A stretch of 64,000 nucleotides of DNA from an uncultured Lachnospiraceae bacterium (GTDB taxonomy: Bacteria; Bacillota; Clostridia; Lachnospirales; Lachnospiraceae). This document shows positions 23,410 through 32,662 of the stretch, piece by piece. The stretch covers positions 1 to 64,000 of the forward strand of contig CAMNTM010000009.1 of NCBI GenBank assembly GCA_946558465.1, given 5' to 3'. Position numbers and translations under genes: made by a program. Under the pieces are notes generated by a model that was given only the letters and a program-made list of their open reading frames with translations, was not told the origin of the DNA and did no database searches. Numbering within the stretch: position 1 is the first letter of the stretch; each line of letters opens with the position of its first letter.

Positions 23410-26031
23410 TTACTTATTCCCCTTCCTATTCTCTCCTCTTTCTCTGCCGGCCATCTTGTTTTGCAGCTTTTTGATGCCTCCCGTCAGCTGGGTCAGATAA
23501 CGGAGCACCGGCTCTGTGGCAATTGAAAATATGACAAACAGCATAATGCATTCTCCGGACATTCCTGTAATCGCAAATAAATCCGGCAGAAATATACTGC
23601 AGCCTAAAAGCCCTATTATGCACCCAATCCACACAGCTGCACGAACCGCATTAAATGGCTGGCAGATTCGATATAAGATCATAAAACCGACAATCGCCAG
23701 AAGCATCGTAGCGGCGGTGGAGATATCCAGCGAATCTACGCCAAAGGTCTTCCCAAACACAACCAGTGCTCCCACAGCCAGTACATCTGTAAGTCCGGCC
23801 GGAAGTGCCTTCAAAAATACATTTGACAGGAAATGTCCCTGAATCAGCTCTTCATTCGGCTGCAGCGCCAGGAAAAATGCCGGCACGCCGATGGTAAACA
23901 TACTGATTAAGGATACCTGCGACGGCTCCAGAGGATACGTAATCATAAAAAACACGGCAAACAGCGACAACAGGAAAGAAAATATATTTTTCACCAAAAA
24001 CAGACTCGCTGAACGCTGGATATTATTTACCACGCGCCTTCCTTCAAGTACAACAGAAGGCATGCAGGCAAAATTCGATTCCAGCAGTACTACCTGGGAA
24101 GCCTGTACTGCCGCGTCGCTCCCCGACGCCATTGCAACGCTGCAGTCTGCATCCTTAAGTGCAAGTACATCATTAACACCGTCTCCTGTCATAGCAACCG
24201 TCTTTCCCTGCCGTTTCAAGGCCTGCACAAACTGCCGCTTCTGTCCCGGTGTAACCCGCCCAAAGACCGTATAGTGCATGACAGCATCTTCAATATCTTC
24301 TTCTGTTCTAAGCACAGCAGCATCCACATATTCTTCCGCGCCGGCGATACCCGCTTCTTTGGCGGCCTCTGATACCGTCAGCGGATTATCACCGGAAATC
24401 ACCTTCACCTCTACCCCCTGCTCTGCAAAATAAGCAAAGGTCTCCCGTGCCTCCTTCCGAATCGGATTGGACAGGAGAATATACGCAAGGGGTATCACCT
24501 TCTCTGTAAGCCGTTCTCCATTAAGCTCCCCTGCATAGCTTCCGTATATCAGTACACGATAGCCTCTTGCCGCATACCCTAAAACCTCTTCACTATAATT
24601 TTCATAATCTTCACGCAGTACAAATTCCGGCGCTCCTAGAACATATGAAGCATCTGCAAACACAGCCCCGCTGTATTTAAGCACAGAGGTAAATGGCTGC
24701 ACACGCTGCGCTTCCTTCCCGGTATGCTTTGTAAAATACTCCTTCATAGCCCGCATCGTGCTGTTGTCATCCTGCATAGCATTTACAAAATCCCCGACCA
24801 GTTCAGACAGCTCCGTCAGGCTGGGAAGATTCGCCGAGGCAGAATCATTCTCCCCGGCAGCACTCCCCCCAGCAGAGAACGCTGACACAGCAGGAGCATC
24901 TTCCTCCTCCTTTTTACAAACAGGAAGCAGCTCCTTTACCTGCATAGAATTTTCCGTGATTGTTCCAGTCTTGTCCACACACAGCACATTTACCCTTGCA
25001 AGTGTCTCGATACTTTTCATATCATGCAGCAGCACCTTTTTATGCGCCAGCCTCATGGCACTGACTGCAAGAGCTACGCTTGCAAGCAGATATAATCCTT
25101 CCGGTATCATTCCGATAACGGCTGCAACCATAGAAGTAACACTATTTCTAAATGGCTCCCCATTCAGGAAAAAGCTCTGAACAAAAAGTACAATTCCGAT
25201 CGGAATCAGTGCAGCACCCACAAACTTAACCAATTTATCAAGGGAGCGTATCATTTCAGACTGCTCTCCCTTCTGCATTGCCTTAGCCTCCAGAGTAAGC
25301 CTCGAAATATACGAATCCTCTCCTACTGCCTCCAGTCTCGCTCTGCACTCCCCCGCTGTGACAAAGCTCCCTGACATCAGATGACTGTCTGTTTTCTTTG
25401 TTATCTCGTCAGACTCGCCTGTCAGAAGAGATTCGTTTACCTGAATTTCTCCATCTACAACAACGGCATCCGCGCAAATCTGATTTCCCGCCCTGAAAAT
25501 TACAATATCATCAAGCACCAGCTCTCTGGAAGCGATCTGGCGGACCTTTCCGCCGCGTACTACCTGTGCATGAGGTGCATTCAGCATTGTAAGCTTCTCC
25601 AGTACATTTTTTGCACGCACCTCTTGAAAAATACCAATCAGCGTATTTACAATAATAACCGGAAGAAACGTAAGGTTCCGAAAGGAGCCTACCAGGCACA
25701 AAAGCACTGACAGCACTGTAAAAATCAAGTTAAAATATGTGAACACATTCTCGTATATAATCTGCTTCGTTGTCTGAGACGGCGGCTCAACCTCCACATT
25801 GGTCAAACCTTCAGCAATTCTTTCCTCTACCTGGACAGCATTAAGCCCCTCCTGAAAATCCGGCTGATATCTGACAGCAGGAATTCTGGCTGATGTGGAG
25901 CCATTTTCAGTGTATCCGTCTCCTGTATACTGGTCTGATATACACCTGTCTGTTTCATCTTCTATAAATTTATCTGACATACATCCGACTGCTGCATATT
26001 TTTTTGCTGACTGTCTGTTCTTTCGTCTCAT
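23410..26031 (-). CDS. Cation-translocating P-type ATPase
   Basis: 873 aa P-type ATPase: actuator LLTGESDEI, membrane motif GMIPEGLYLL (PEGL, about residue 310), phosphorylation site CVDKTGTITE (Asp353), hinge MTGDGVNDVLALKDADCSVAMASGSDAA in segments, and a C-terminal block of six hydrophobic helices. The PEGL motif resembles P2-type Ca2+/Mn2+ pumps of the CtpE kind rather than heavy-metal pumps, and there is no N-terminal metal-binding domain. A poorly conserved 50-residue N-terminal extension is present. ATG 26031 has GGGAGG upstream. Calcium as substrate is inference. Confidence 0.85.
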   Translation of the reverse strand: MRRKNRQSAKKYAAVGCMSDKFIEDETDRCISDQYTGDGYTENGSTSARIPAVRYQPDFQEGLNAVQVEERIAEGLTNVEVEPPSQTTKQIIYENVFTYFNLIFTVLSVLLCLVGSFRNLTFLPVIIVNTLIGIFQEVRAKNVLEKLTMLNAPHAQVVRGGKVRQIASRELVLDDIVIFRAGNQICADAVVVDGEIQVNESLLTGESDEITKKTDSHLMSGSFVTAGECRARLEAVGEDSYISRLTLEAKAMQKGEQSEMIRSLDKLVKFVGAALIPIGIVLFVQSFFLNGEPFRNSVTSMVAAVIGMIPEGLYLLASVALAVSAMRLAHKKVLLHDMKSIETLARVNVLCVDKTGTITENSMQVKELLPVCKKEEEDAPAVSAFSAGGSAAGENDSASANLPSLTELSELVGDFVNAMQDDNSTMRAMKEYFTKHTGKEAQRVQPFTSVLKYSGAVFADASYVLGAPEFVLREDYENYSEEVLGYAARGYRVLIYGSYAGELNGERLTEKVIPLAYILLSNPIRKEARETFAYFAEQGVEVKVISGDNPLTVSEAAKEAGIAGAEEYVDAAVLRTEEDIEDAVMHYTVFGRVTPGQKRQFVQALKRQGKTVAMTGDGVNDVLALKDADCSVAMASGSDAAVQASQVVLLESNFACMPSVVLEGRRVVNNIQRSASLFLVKNIFSFLLSLFAVFFMITYPLEPSQVSLISMFTIGVPAFFLALQPNEELIQGHFLSNVFLKALPAGLTDVLAVGALVVFGKTFGVDSLDISTAATMLLAIVGFMILYRICQPFNAVRAAVWIGCIIGLLGCSIFLPDLFAITGMSGECIMLFVIFSIATEPVLRYLTQLTGGIKKLQNKMAGRERGENRKGNK

Positions 26032-26161
26032 TATAATAGCCTCCCATATTATATCAGCTTGTCTTTTACCGCCCTGTGTTTCTTCCTGCTTATCTGTTTA
26101 TCTATTGGCAGCTAAACTACAACTTTTGTTTCGCTGCCGAACCTCTTCTGCAAAAACAGTT

Positions 26162-26190
26162 TTGACTATTTCCTTAAACTTAAGTATAAT
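26162..26190 (+). promoter_or_regulatory. Promoter, TTGACT-N17-TATAAT
   Basis: Near-consensus -35 TTGACT (26162-26167), 17-base spacer, consensus -10 TATAAT (26185-26190), upstream of the 87-aa gene. Confidence 0.75.
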
Positions 26191-26251
26191 TCCTAGTATA
26201 CTGTCTTATTCACATTTCGTGACAGGACACTTGCAGAAGGGAGCGATTTTT

Positions 26252-26515
26252 ATGTTTCGATTATGGGCAAAGGAATTCAAGGATAACCGATTAGTGCGCG
26301 ACACCGTTATCTGTGATGATTCAACGGATACGCGCACTCATAAGATTTTTCACGCATTGGATACAGTCTGCCGTGAATTTGATCTGAGCAGTCCAATCTG
26401 GCTGGATTCCACAATCAGTGAATTCAAACGGCACGACAAGGCCCGGTTCTATCAGGATAATTTTGTAGATTCCATTGATTTTGATTATCTGGAAATCCAC
26501 ATTATTGAGGAATAA
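26252..26515 (+). CDS. Conserved small protein of unknown function (87 aa)
   Basis: 87 aa starting MFRLWAKEFKDNRLVRDTVI, with DDSTDTRTHKIFHALDTVC and FKRHDKARFYQDNF. I recall near-identical small proteins in many Lachnospiraceae, none characterised. It is acidic and soluble, with no signal peptide. ATG 26252 has AGAAGGGAG upstream and a near-consensus promoter further up; longer readings into the ATPase gene are spurious. It ends 35 bases from the convergent ABC permease gene. Confidence 0.75.
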   Translation: MFRLWAKEFKDNRLVRDTVICDDSTDTRTHKIFHALDTVCREFDLSSPIWLDSTISEFKRHDKARFYQDNFVDSIDFDYLEIHIIEE

Positions 26516-26550
26516 TCAGAGAACATCCATGCCCAGACCCGGCCGTACGA

Positions 26551-27960
26551 TTATTCACTTCGGATTGCTGCAAGCGGGCTTAAGCGCATAGCTCTGCGTG
26601 CCGGAAAATATCCGGCCGTGATTCCCACAAGCATCGCAAAACCTATGGAAATCAAAGCAAGCCACCACGGAATATAGGATATATTTCCGTCAAAACCCAT
26701 CGCCTCTCCGTGTCCTGTCAAAAAATTAATAAGCGCCGACAGCAGATAGCTGAGTATATTTCCTATTACACCGCCGAGCAGGCCGATGGAAGCTGCCTCC
26801 ATGAGAAACATCTGTTTAATATTTTTCAGGCTGCAGCCTAGTACTTTAATAACTCCTATTTCCTTCGTCCGCTCATAAATCGACATCATCATCGTATTAG
26901 CAATACCAATTGCCGCTACAAAAAGAGATACCGCCCCGATTCCGCCCAGCACTGCTTCCACCATAGCAAATTCTTTTTCCATACTTGCCAGATACTCTGC
27001 ATTCGTCTCTACATTATAGCCCATCTGACGGATAGAATCTGCTACTGCATTTACATTATCAATGTCATCTACCTTCACCTGCGCCGAGCTGTAATAAAAT
27101 TCCTTATAAGCCTTACCCGACTTCGTTGACGGCTGTCCGGGTATAATTCTTCCTGAGAACTCTTTTTTCAGTACCTGTTTTAATGTATCTAAATTACAGT
27201 ATATATTGTAATAACTCTGATTGTACTCATCAATACTACCCTCTACGATACCGCTTGCCTTTGCTACATGCTTCTTAGCTGCTTTCGGCATCTTCGGTTC
27301 TCCTGCCGCCGCATCTGACTCTGTTCCTCCCAGCCCTATATCGGAAGATTGACTGTTATAGTATGCATCCTGGTCCAAAATAAGAAATAACGAATCCTTC
27401 GCAAAATCAATATCAGGAACCTCTCCGGTCTCCCAATACCCGCTGCCGGTTCCTCTTTCACTGAATACTGTCGGAATTCCATTTCCATAAACAAGCTCCA
27501 GATTACTCCCATTTCCCGGAAGCCTTCCCTGTCCCAAAGGGATATTCATCGCCTTCAGGCCTTCCTGCGTCATGCCTACCAGCTCTCCCCAGCCTTCATA
27601 ATTTCCCTTTAAAAGTATAACTGACATCCGGTACACCGGAGAAGCTGCCGCAACATGCTCCATCTCGGAAAGCTCTTTAATCAAATCATCATCAACATAC
27701 TTCTGAGAATCCTCTGACTCGCTGTCCATACTGTAACCCATCATGCTTTCCCCTGCTGCCTGTCCCGTAACCTGGATCGTTGTCAAGCCTCCTGACTGCT
27801 CTACCTGCCGGTAAAGAGACTGCTGCATGCCAAGTCCGAGAGAAATCATAACTACGATAGATGTTGTACCTATAATTACCCCAAGCACCGTCAAAAATGT
27901 TCGAAGCTTTCGACGCTTTAGATTAATACTGCTCATCCTCAGAAGGTCTATCCAACTCAT
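26551..27960 (-). CDS. ABC transporter permease, MacB/FtsX type
   Basis: 469 aa. An N-terminal membrane segment after RRKLRTFLTVLGVIIGTTSIV, then a large extracytoplasmic domain (about residues 60-320), then three C-terminal membrane segments with MMMSIYERTKEIGVIKVLGCS, the FtsX/MacB signature, ending RRAMRLSPLAAIRSE. It works with the ATPase at 29548-30258. Its start overlaps the end of the exported CARDB-like gene by 38 bases, so the three genes form one operon. MacB-like systems move peptides or act as mechanotransmitters; the substrate is unknown. Confidence 0.88.
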   Translation of the reverse strand: MSWIDLLRMSSINLKRRKLRTFLTVLGVIIGTTSIVVMISLGLGMQQSLYRQVEQSGGLTTIQVTGQAAGESMMGYSMDSESEDSQKYVDDDLIKELSEMEHVAAASPVYRMSVILLKGNYEGWGELVGMTQEGLKAMNIPLGQGRLPGNGSNLELVYGNGIPTVFSERGTGSGYWETGEVPDIDFAKDSLFLILDQDAYYNSQSSDIGLGGTESDAAAGEPKMPKAAKKHVAKASGIVEGSIDEYNQSYYNIYCNLDTLKQVLKKEFSGRIIPGQPSTKSGKAYKEFYYSSAQVKVDDIDNVNAVADSIRQMGYNVETNAEYLASMEKEFAMVEAVLGGIGAVSLFVAAIGIANTMMMSIYERTKEIGVIKVLGCSLKNIKQMFLMEAASIGLLGGVIGNILSYLLSALINFLTGHGEAMGFDGNISYIPWWLALISIGFAMLVGITAGYFPARRAMRLSPLAAIRSE

Positions 27961-29467
27961 CTAACAGTGCCTCCTCTTCATTCTGAATCTTCGCTTTCTT
28001 CCTTTTCCTAACAATCACAATAACTGCTGCAATGACCGCTGCCGCTGCAAGCACAAGCACTGCCGGCAGTACTGGAAAGCCTTTTTCTTCTTCTACCATC
28101 TCTTCCATCATTACATCATCGGAGGCCATCTCTTCCATAACCTCCAATTCCAGCTCAGACGTCATCTCTGAAGCCTTTCCTGCCTCATCCTCATACCGGA
28201 GTGTTACGGTAACCTTTCCTGGACCCTCTGTTCCCTTCTTTCCCTCCAGCATAGCATCAATGGAGGCCGATGTGCCAGAGTCCACATTTCCGACAAACAC
28301 CTCTTCCTTTTGAATACAGTCAGCCTCAAAAATTGCCTTTACATTATAGAGCTTGATTCGCCCCAGATTGTAAAGATTGAACATTACATTGGCTTCCTCT
28401 CCTATCGCAATGCCTGCCGGACTGATTTCAAACTCACTCAGCTCAAATCTGGCATCCTGCTTAATCGGAATCGAGATACTAGAGCTGGCGTCAATTTGAT
28501 TACTGTCTGCATCCTCATATTTCATAGATAAGTCAATGCTGTACGGCTTCTGCAGCAAATCTGACTTCGCATTCAGTTGTATGGATATATCTGCCGTACC
28601 GTTAGCCTTAATTCCTTCCAAGTAAATAGAGCTGGAGCCTGAGGTCGGCAGAAAGGCCGGAGCAATCGTCTGTTCATCTGTACCTTCCGTCGGCGCTGCC
28701 AGGTCAAATAACATATTCTGTACCTTTGTTGACTTGGAAGTATTTTTCAAGTGAATTGTCAGGGTAAAATCACTGCCTGCACGCACCTCCGCCGGGTCCG
28801 TGGAAAAACCTGTAACAATGACACGCGGAACTGAGCCTGAACCTTGGGAACCGCCGCTACTGTAAGAAGCATCTCCGTTGCTTACTCCGCCTATATCAAC
28901 CGGCATTGCATCTCCGCCCTCGCTTTCGCTGTCTTTGGAGCCGGAGGATGAATTGTCGTCCTGGGTCTTTTGGGGCTTGGCAGTTGTGTTGACGTAGAAT
29001 TTTTCTATAGTTGTATCTGTTCCATCTGCAGATATTGAGAACTCAAGAGTAGAGATTCCTGTCGGCATCTCATCACGCTGTGTAAAATCAAATGCTATCT
29101 CCTTCCCTTTCTCTGACACTGGTAATTCATCAATTTTCACCTTATATTTCTGATAATTTAATTTAAAAGGCCAGCTGTCAGCATTTTCTCCTGGACGGAC
29201 CGTAATCACAATATTTTTCTTCACGTCATCAGGATCTGCACTATTATTTCTCACAACAAACGTCCATTTTTTCGTCTGCCCAGCCTGATACGTAGGAGCC
29301 TCATCATCTTTCGACTCCAATGTAATATCCGGCGTCGGTGCCGCCGCGGCCGCCGGGTCCGCATCTGCTGCCTTAGCCCCTGCTGCCTGATCCAGTCCTG
29401 CCCCCGGCACCAAAGCCGCAGTCATCAACGCAATTAATACTCCTGCAATCCATCTTTTTTTGCTCAT
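27923..29467 (-). CDS. Exported CARDB/COG1361-like adhesion-fold protein, membrane anchored
   Basis: 514 aa. An N-terminal signal peptide (KKRWIAGVLIALMTAALVPG) is followed by an Ala/Asp-rich stretch and beta-rich CARDB-like repeats: PRVIVTGFSTDPAEVRAGSD around residue 215 and FELSEFEISPAGIAIGEEAN around 340. A Met/Glu-rich stalk (EEMASDDVMMEEMVEEE) precedes a single C-terminal membrane helix (about 470-490) with a basic RKRKKAK tail. It lies between the ATPase and permease genes. It probably acts as the extracytoplasmic partner, analogous in position to MacA but unrelated in fold. Confidence 0.7.
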   Translation of the reverse strand: MSKKRWIAGVLIALMTAALVPGAGLDQAAGAKAADADPAAAAAPTPDITLESKDDEAPTYQAGQTKKWTFVVRNNSADPDDVKKNIVITVRPGENADSWPFKLNYQKYKVKIDELPVSEKGKEIAFDFTQRDEMPTGISTLEFSISADGTDTTIEKFYVNTTAKPQKTQDDNSSSGSKDSESEGGDAMPVDIGGVSNGDASYSSGGSQGSGSVPRVIVTGFSTDPAEVRAGSDFTLTIHLKNTSKSTKVQNMLFDLAAPTEGTDEQTIAPAFLPTSGSSSIYLEGIKANGTADISIQLNAKSDLLQKPYSIDLSMKYEDADSNQIDASSSISIPIKQDARFELSEFEISPAGIAIGEEANVMFNLYNLGRIKLYNVKAIFEADCIQKEEVFVGNVDSGTSASIDAMLEGKKGTEGPGKVTVTLRYEDEAGKASEMTSELELEVMEEMASDDVMMEEMVEEEKGFPVLPAVLVLAAAAVIAAVIVIVRKRKKAKIQNEEEALLDELDRPSEDEQY

Positions 29468-29547
29468 CTTCTGCTTCCTCCCTCGTTATGTGATGCAAAC
29501 GTTTCTTTATATCTGCTTATACTTTTTTTATTCTGTATTACCCTATA

Positions 29548-30258
29548 CTACTCTATGTTACTCATTGCTTCCTTCTTACTCTCAATTTTCAGAATCTGTC
29601 CGTCCCGGATATGGAAGATTCTGTCCGCATACGTTGCCAGATGAGCATCGTGAGTTACCATTACCAGCGTTTTTTTCTGTTCCTTTACTACCCTCTGCAT
29701 CAGCTCCATTACCTCCTCCGACGTGTGGGAATCCAGATTCCCGGTAGGCTCATCTGCAAATATAATCTTTGGGTCTACAACCAGTGCTCTTGCCACTCCG
29801 ACTCTCTGCTGCTGTCCTCCTGACATCTGATTGGGCAGATGCTTTTTATGCTTTTTCAGATTCACAAGCTCCAGCATCTTATCTGCCTTTTTTAAGCGGA
29901 TATCTTTTGACACTCCTCTGAAGCTCAAAGGCAGCGCAACATTTTCCACTGCATTCATCGTACCTAGAAGGTGGAATGACTGAAAAATAAACCCTACATT
30001 TTCTCTTCTGAATTTTACAAGCTGCTCTTCATTCAAAGTTTCGATATGCCGGCCGCCTATAATAACCTCGCCCTTCGTAGGTTTTTCCAGACCGGCAAGC
30101 ATATTAAGAAGTGTGGATTTACCAGAACCAGAGGTTCCTACAATTGCACAAAACTCTCCCTGAAAAATATTAAAATCTACTCCATCCAGGGCCCGGACTA
30201 CTTCATCTCCTACGCGATAGAGCTTATATAGGTTTTTTACCTCAATTACCTTTTCCAT
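29548..30258 (-). CDS. ABC transporter ATP-binding protein, MacB/LolD type
   Basis: 236 aa. Walker A VGTSGSGKSTLLN, Q-loop GFIFQSFHL, signature [16 protein letters not shown], Walker B KIIFADEPTGNLD, H-loop VMVTHDAHLA. MacB/LolD-type half transporter ATPase. It is first in the ATPase - CARDB-like - permease operon, 80 bases upstream of the exported protein. Confidence 0.92.
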   Translation of the reverse strand: MEKVIEVKNLYKLYRVGDEVVRALDGVDFNIFQGEFCAIVGTSGSGKSTLLNMLAGLEKPTKGEVIIGGRHIETLNEEQLVKFRRENVGFIFQSFHLLGTMNAVENVALPLSFRGVSKDIRLKKADKMLELVNLKKHKKHLPNQMSGGQQQRVGVARALVVDPKIIFADEPTGNLDSHTSEEVMELMQRVVKEQKKTLVMVTHDAHLATYADRIFHIRDGQILKIESKKEAMSNIE

Positions 30259-30373
30259 TATGCCTCTCCTTACCTGCCATCAAAAGTTAATTTCACTCCT
30301 GTCTGCTCTATAATTAATTTAAAAATAAATTATTTTTAATCATGAAATTTATTATATTACTATAGCACATAAA

Positions 30374-30410
30374 AAGAAATACTTCCGATAGAAATTATGA
30401 AGTATTTCTT
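30374..30410 (-). terminator. Terminator after the Na/Pi cotransporter
   Basis: AAGAAATACTTC (30374-30385) and GAAGTATTTCTT (30399-30410) form a 12-bp stem; the minus strand continues TTTTTATG, a normal T run. Confidence 0.75.
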
Positions 30411-30484
30411 AATATTTCTATATTAAGTTACAACGCCTTCTCTTGATAGAAACGTGTATATCACTGCCAAAAGGATCTGCCTCT

Positions 30485-32116
30485 CTACATCAAGACCTCC
30501 TCTGCAATATTCCGTGCATGGTCTGAAATACGCTCCATACATACAAGGGTGTCTAAAAAAACAATCCCTGCCTCTGTATTACACCGGCCGCCTGTCAGCC
30601 TCTTAATATGCTTTGCCCGCAGAGAGATTTCAAGCGCATCCACCCTAGTCTCCTTCTCAATAACCACCTCTGCCTTTTCCTTACTCTCCTCCTTCAATGC
30701 TTCCAGTGCATATAGATAGCTGTCTATTGATTCATTCAGCATTTCATCAAGCTGCTCCTTTGCCTCGTCAGAAAAGGACACCTTCTTTTCAAAAAGAGTT
30801 TCCGCAAATTCTGAAATATTTTCACAGTAATCACTGACACGTTCAATATCTGATAATATCTGCAGAAGATGAGCCACAGTCTCATGCTCCTTCTCACTCA
30901 TGGGAAGCGTACCAAGTTTAATCACATAAGCAGTAATTCCTGCACACAGTCTGTCTACTATAGTTTCATCCTCTTTTAGTACAGCAATGTCCTCCTGATT
31001 CTTGGTATACAATACCTGTCTTGAAATTTCCAGAGATTCCTTTACAATTTCACCCATACGGATTGTCTCTTTTACTGCAGACTGAAGCGCAATACCTGGC
31101 GTCTCCAGCATACGCTCGTCCAAAAGCACCTTGCTTCTGTCTCTTTCCTTCTCCGTTACATTTCCTATTTTCTTTGCAAGCCGGATAATCCAGCCGGACA
31201 CCGGGAACAGAAGAATAGTCGTGGTAAGATTGAAGGCTGTGTGCACTAAACTAATTTCTGTCTGGGTGATTGAGCCTGCCCCCGCTGCAGGATTCACAAT
31301 TTCATAATAGAAAATTGCCAGGGCGCTGAACAAAACCGTTCCGATAACGTTAAAAAGCAGATGCATAAGCGCCGCTGTCTTTGCATTTTTCTTTGCCCCT
31401 AGACTGGAAAGAATTGCCGTAATACAAGTACCGATATTTTGTCCCATGATGATATAGATTGCTGCACTGAATGGAACAAGTCCTGCTGCTGCCAGACTCT
31501 GAAGAATTCCCACGGATGCCGACGAGCTCTGTATTATTGCTGTCACAAGCGTTCCCGCTAATATACCTAAAATCGGCCTCTGACCCAAAGTCACAAATAT
31601 ATTGCAGAAGCTTTCTGATTCCTTCAGCGGCGCTACCGCCGATGACATCGTTGTAATTCCGATAAACAAAAGTCCGAAGCCTACAATAATATTGGCAATT
31701 TCCTTCGACGAACGCCGTTTTCCGGTAAGCATAATGATAACACCGGCAATCACTGCGATTGGAGCGAGTCTGGTTGGACTTAAAAATTCTGCCCATTCTA
31801 CTGATGACACAAGCCATCCGGTCACTGTCGTTCCGACATTTGCCCCCATAATCACACCCATAGCCTGGGTGAGATTCATAATCCCTGCATTTACAAAACC
31901 TACAACCATAACTGTTGTTGCAGAGGAGCTCTGTATCACCGCCGTAATTGCTGCTCCCAGCAGCACACCCATAAGTTTGTTTCTAGTCAAGATCTCCAGA
32001 AGTGATTTCATTTTATTTCCGGCAGCATTTTCAAGTCCCTGTGCCATAATCTGCATACCATAGATAAACATTCCCAGTCCCCCTGCAAAGGGGATAATGA
32101 TATTTACATAATCCAT
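30485..32116 (-). CDS. Na/Pi-cotransporter II family protein with PhoU-like tail
   Basis: 543 aa. The N-terminal membrane domain (about residues 1-310) contains the family's inverted repeats with QSSSATTVMVVGFVNAG and QSSSASVGILQSLAAAGL, and GANVGTTVTGWLVSS. The C-terminal cytoplasmic part (about 340-543) is helical and PhoU-like, ending CMERISDHARNIAEEVLM. NptA-like proteins import phosphate with sodium. It has its own terminator. It follows spoVAE on the same strand with a 100-base gap and is probably transcribed separately. Confidence 0.88.
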   Translation of the reverse strand: MDYVNIIIPFAGGLGMFIYGMQIMAQGLENAAGNKMKSLLEILTRNKLMGVLLGAAITAVIQSSSATTVMVVGFVNAGIMNLTQAMGVIMGANVGTTVTGWLVSSVEWAEFLSPTRLAPIAVIAGVIIMLTGKRRSSKEIANIIVGFGLLFIGITTMSSAVAPLKESESFCNIFVTLGQRPILGILAGTLVTAIIQSSSASVGILQSLAAAGLVPFSAAIYIIMGQNIGTCITAILSSLGAKKNAKTAALMHLLFNVIGTVLFSALAIFYYEIVNPAAGAGSITQTEISLVHTAFNLTTTILLFPVSGWIIRLAKKIGNVTEKERDRSKVLLDERMLETPGIALQSAVKETIRMGEIVKESLEISRQVLYTKNQEDIAVLKEDETIVDRLCAGITAYVIKLGTLPMSEKEHETVAHLLQILSDIERVSDYCENISEFAETLFEKKVSFSDEAKEQLDEMLNESIDSYLYALEALKEESKEKAEVVIEKETRVDALEISLRAKHIKRLTGGRCNTEAGIVFLDTLVCMERISDHARNIAEEVLM

Positions 32117-32216
32117 CTGTTTCCTCCCTTGTTTAGCTGAAAGCTAACTCTCCTCCATAATAACATCCTTACAATAACATCCTCCCCATGAGAAAACAAC
32201 AGATTGTTACAATTAA

Positions 32217-32573
32217 TTACTTTTTCATCTTCGGGCTGAAAATCAGGGAAGCCAGATATCCAAACACCAATGCCGCAGAAATCCCTACTGCACTGGCTTT
32301 AAAGCCTCCCAGAAAAATTCCGATAAAGCCCTCCTTATCGACAGCCTCCTTTACTCCCTTCCACAAAAGATTTCCAAAACCGGCAAGCGGTACACTGGCT
32401 CCGGCTCCGGCATAATCCTGAAGCGGCTGATAAATCTGAAGTGCCCCTAATACGGCGCCGGTACAAACTAAAAGCACCATAATACGGCCCGGCATCAGTT
32501 TCGTACGGTCCAAAAGAATCTGTACAAGAGCACAGATTAATCCTCCTACCCAAAACGCATTGATATAGTCCAT
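32217..32573 (-). CDS. spoVAE: Stage V sporulation protein AE
   Basis: 118 aa membrane protein: FWVGGLICALVQILLDRTKLMPGRI, AGAGASVPLAGFGNLL and KEGFIGIFLGGF are SpoVAE (AEb-type) features, with about three to four membrane helices. Part of the SpoVA channel that moves dipicolinic acid into and out of the spore. ATG 32573 has AGGAGG 11 bases upstream; a longer reading through the palindromic repeat is rejected. It is last in the spoVA operon, with repeat copy 2 immediately upstream. Confidence 0.9.
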   Translation of the reverse strand: MDYINAFWVGGLICALVQILLDRTKLMPGRIMVLLVCTGAVLGALQIYQPLQDYAGAGASVPLAGFGNLLWKGVKEAVDKEGFIGIFLGGFKASAVGISAALVFGYLASLIFSPKMKK

Positions 32574-32598
32574 ATGATATACTTCCTCCTTTACTTTT

Positions 32599-32660
32599 CT
32601 GGTTGGGGACGGGGTATTTCTCAAAATACCCCGTCCCCAACCAGTTTTTGCCCTGTCCCT
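32599..32660. repeat. Palindromic repeat, copy 2 of 4
   Basis: CTGGTTGGGGACGGGGTATT pairs with the inverted copy ending at 32644; the side arm (to 32660) reads GGGACAGGGCAAAAA on the minus strand. It fills the spoVAD-spoVAE gap. Loop and flanks differ from the other copies, but compensating changes keep the pairing. Confidence 0.85.
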
Positions 32661-32662
32661 TT

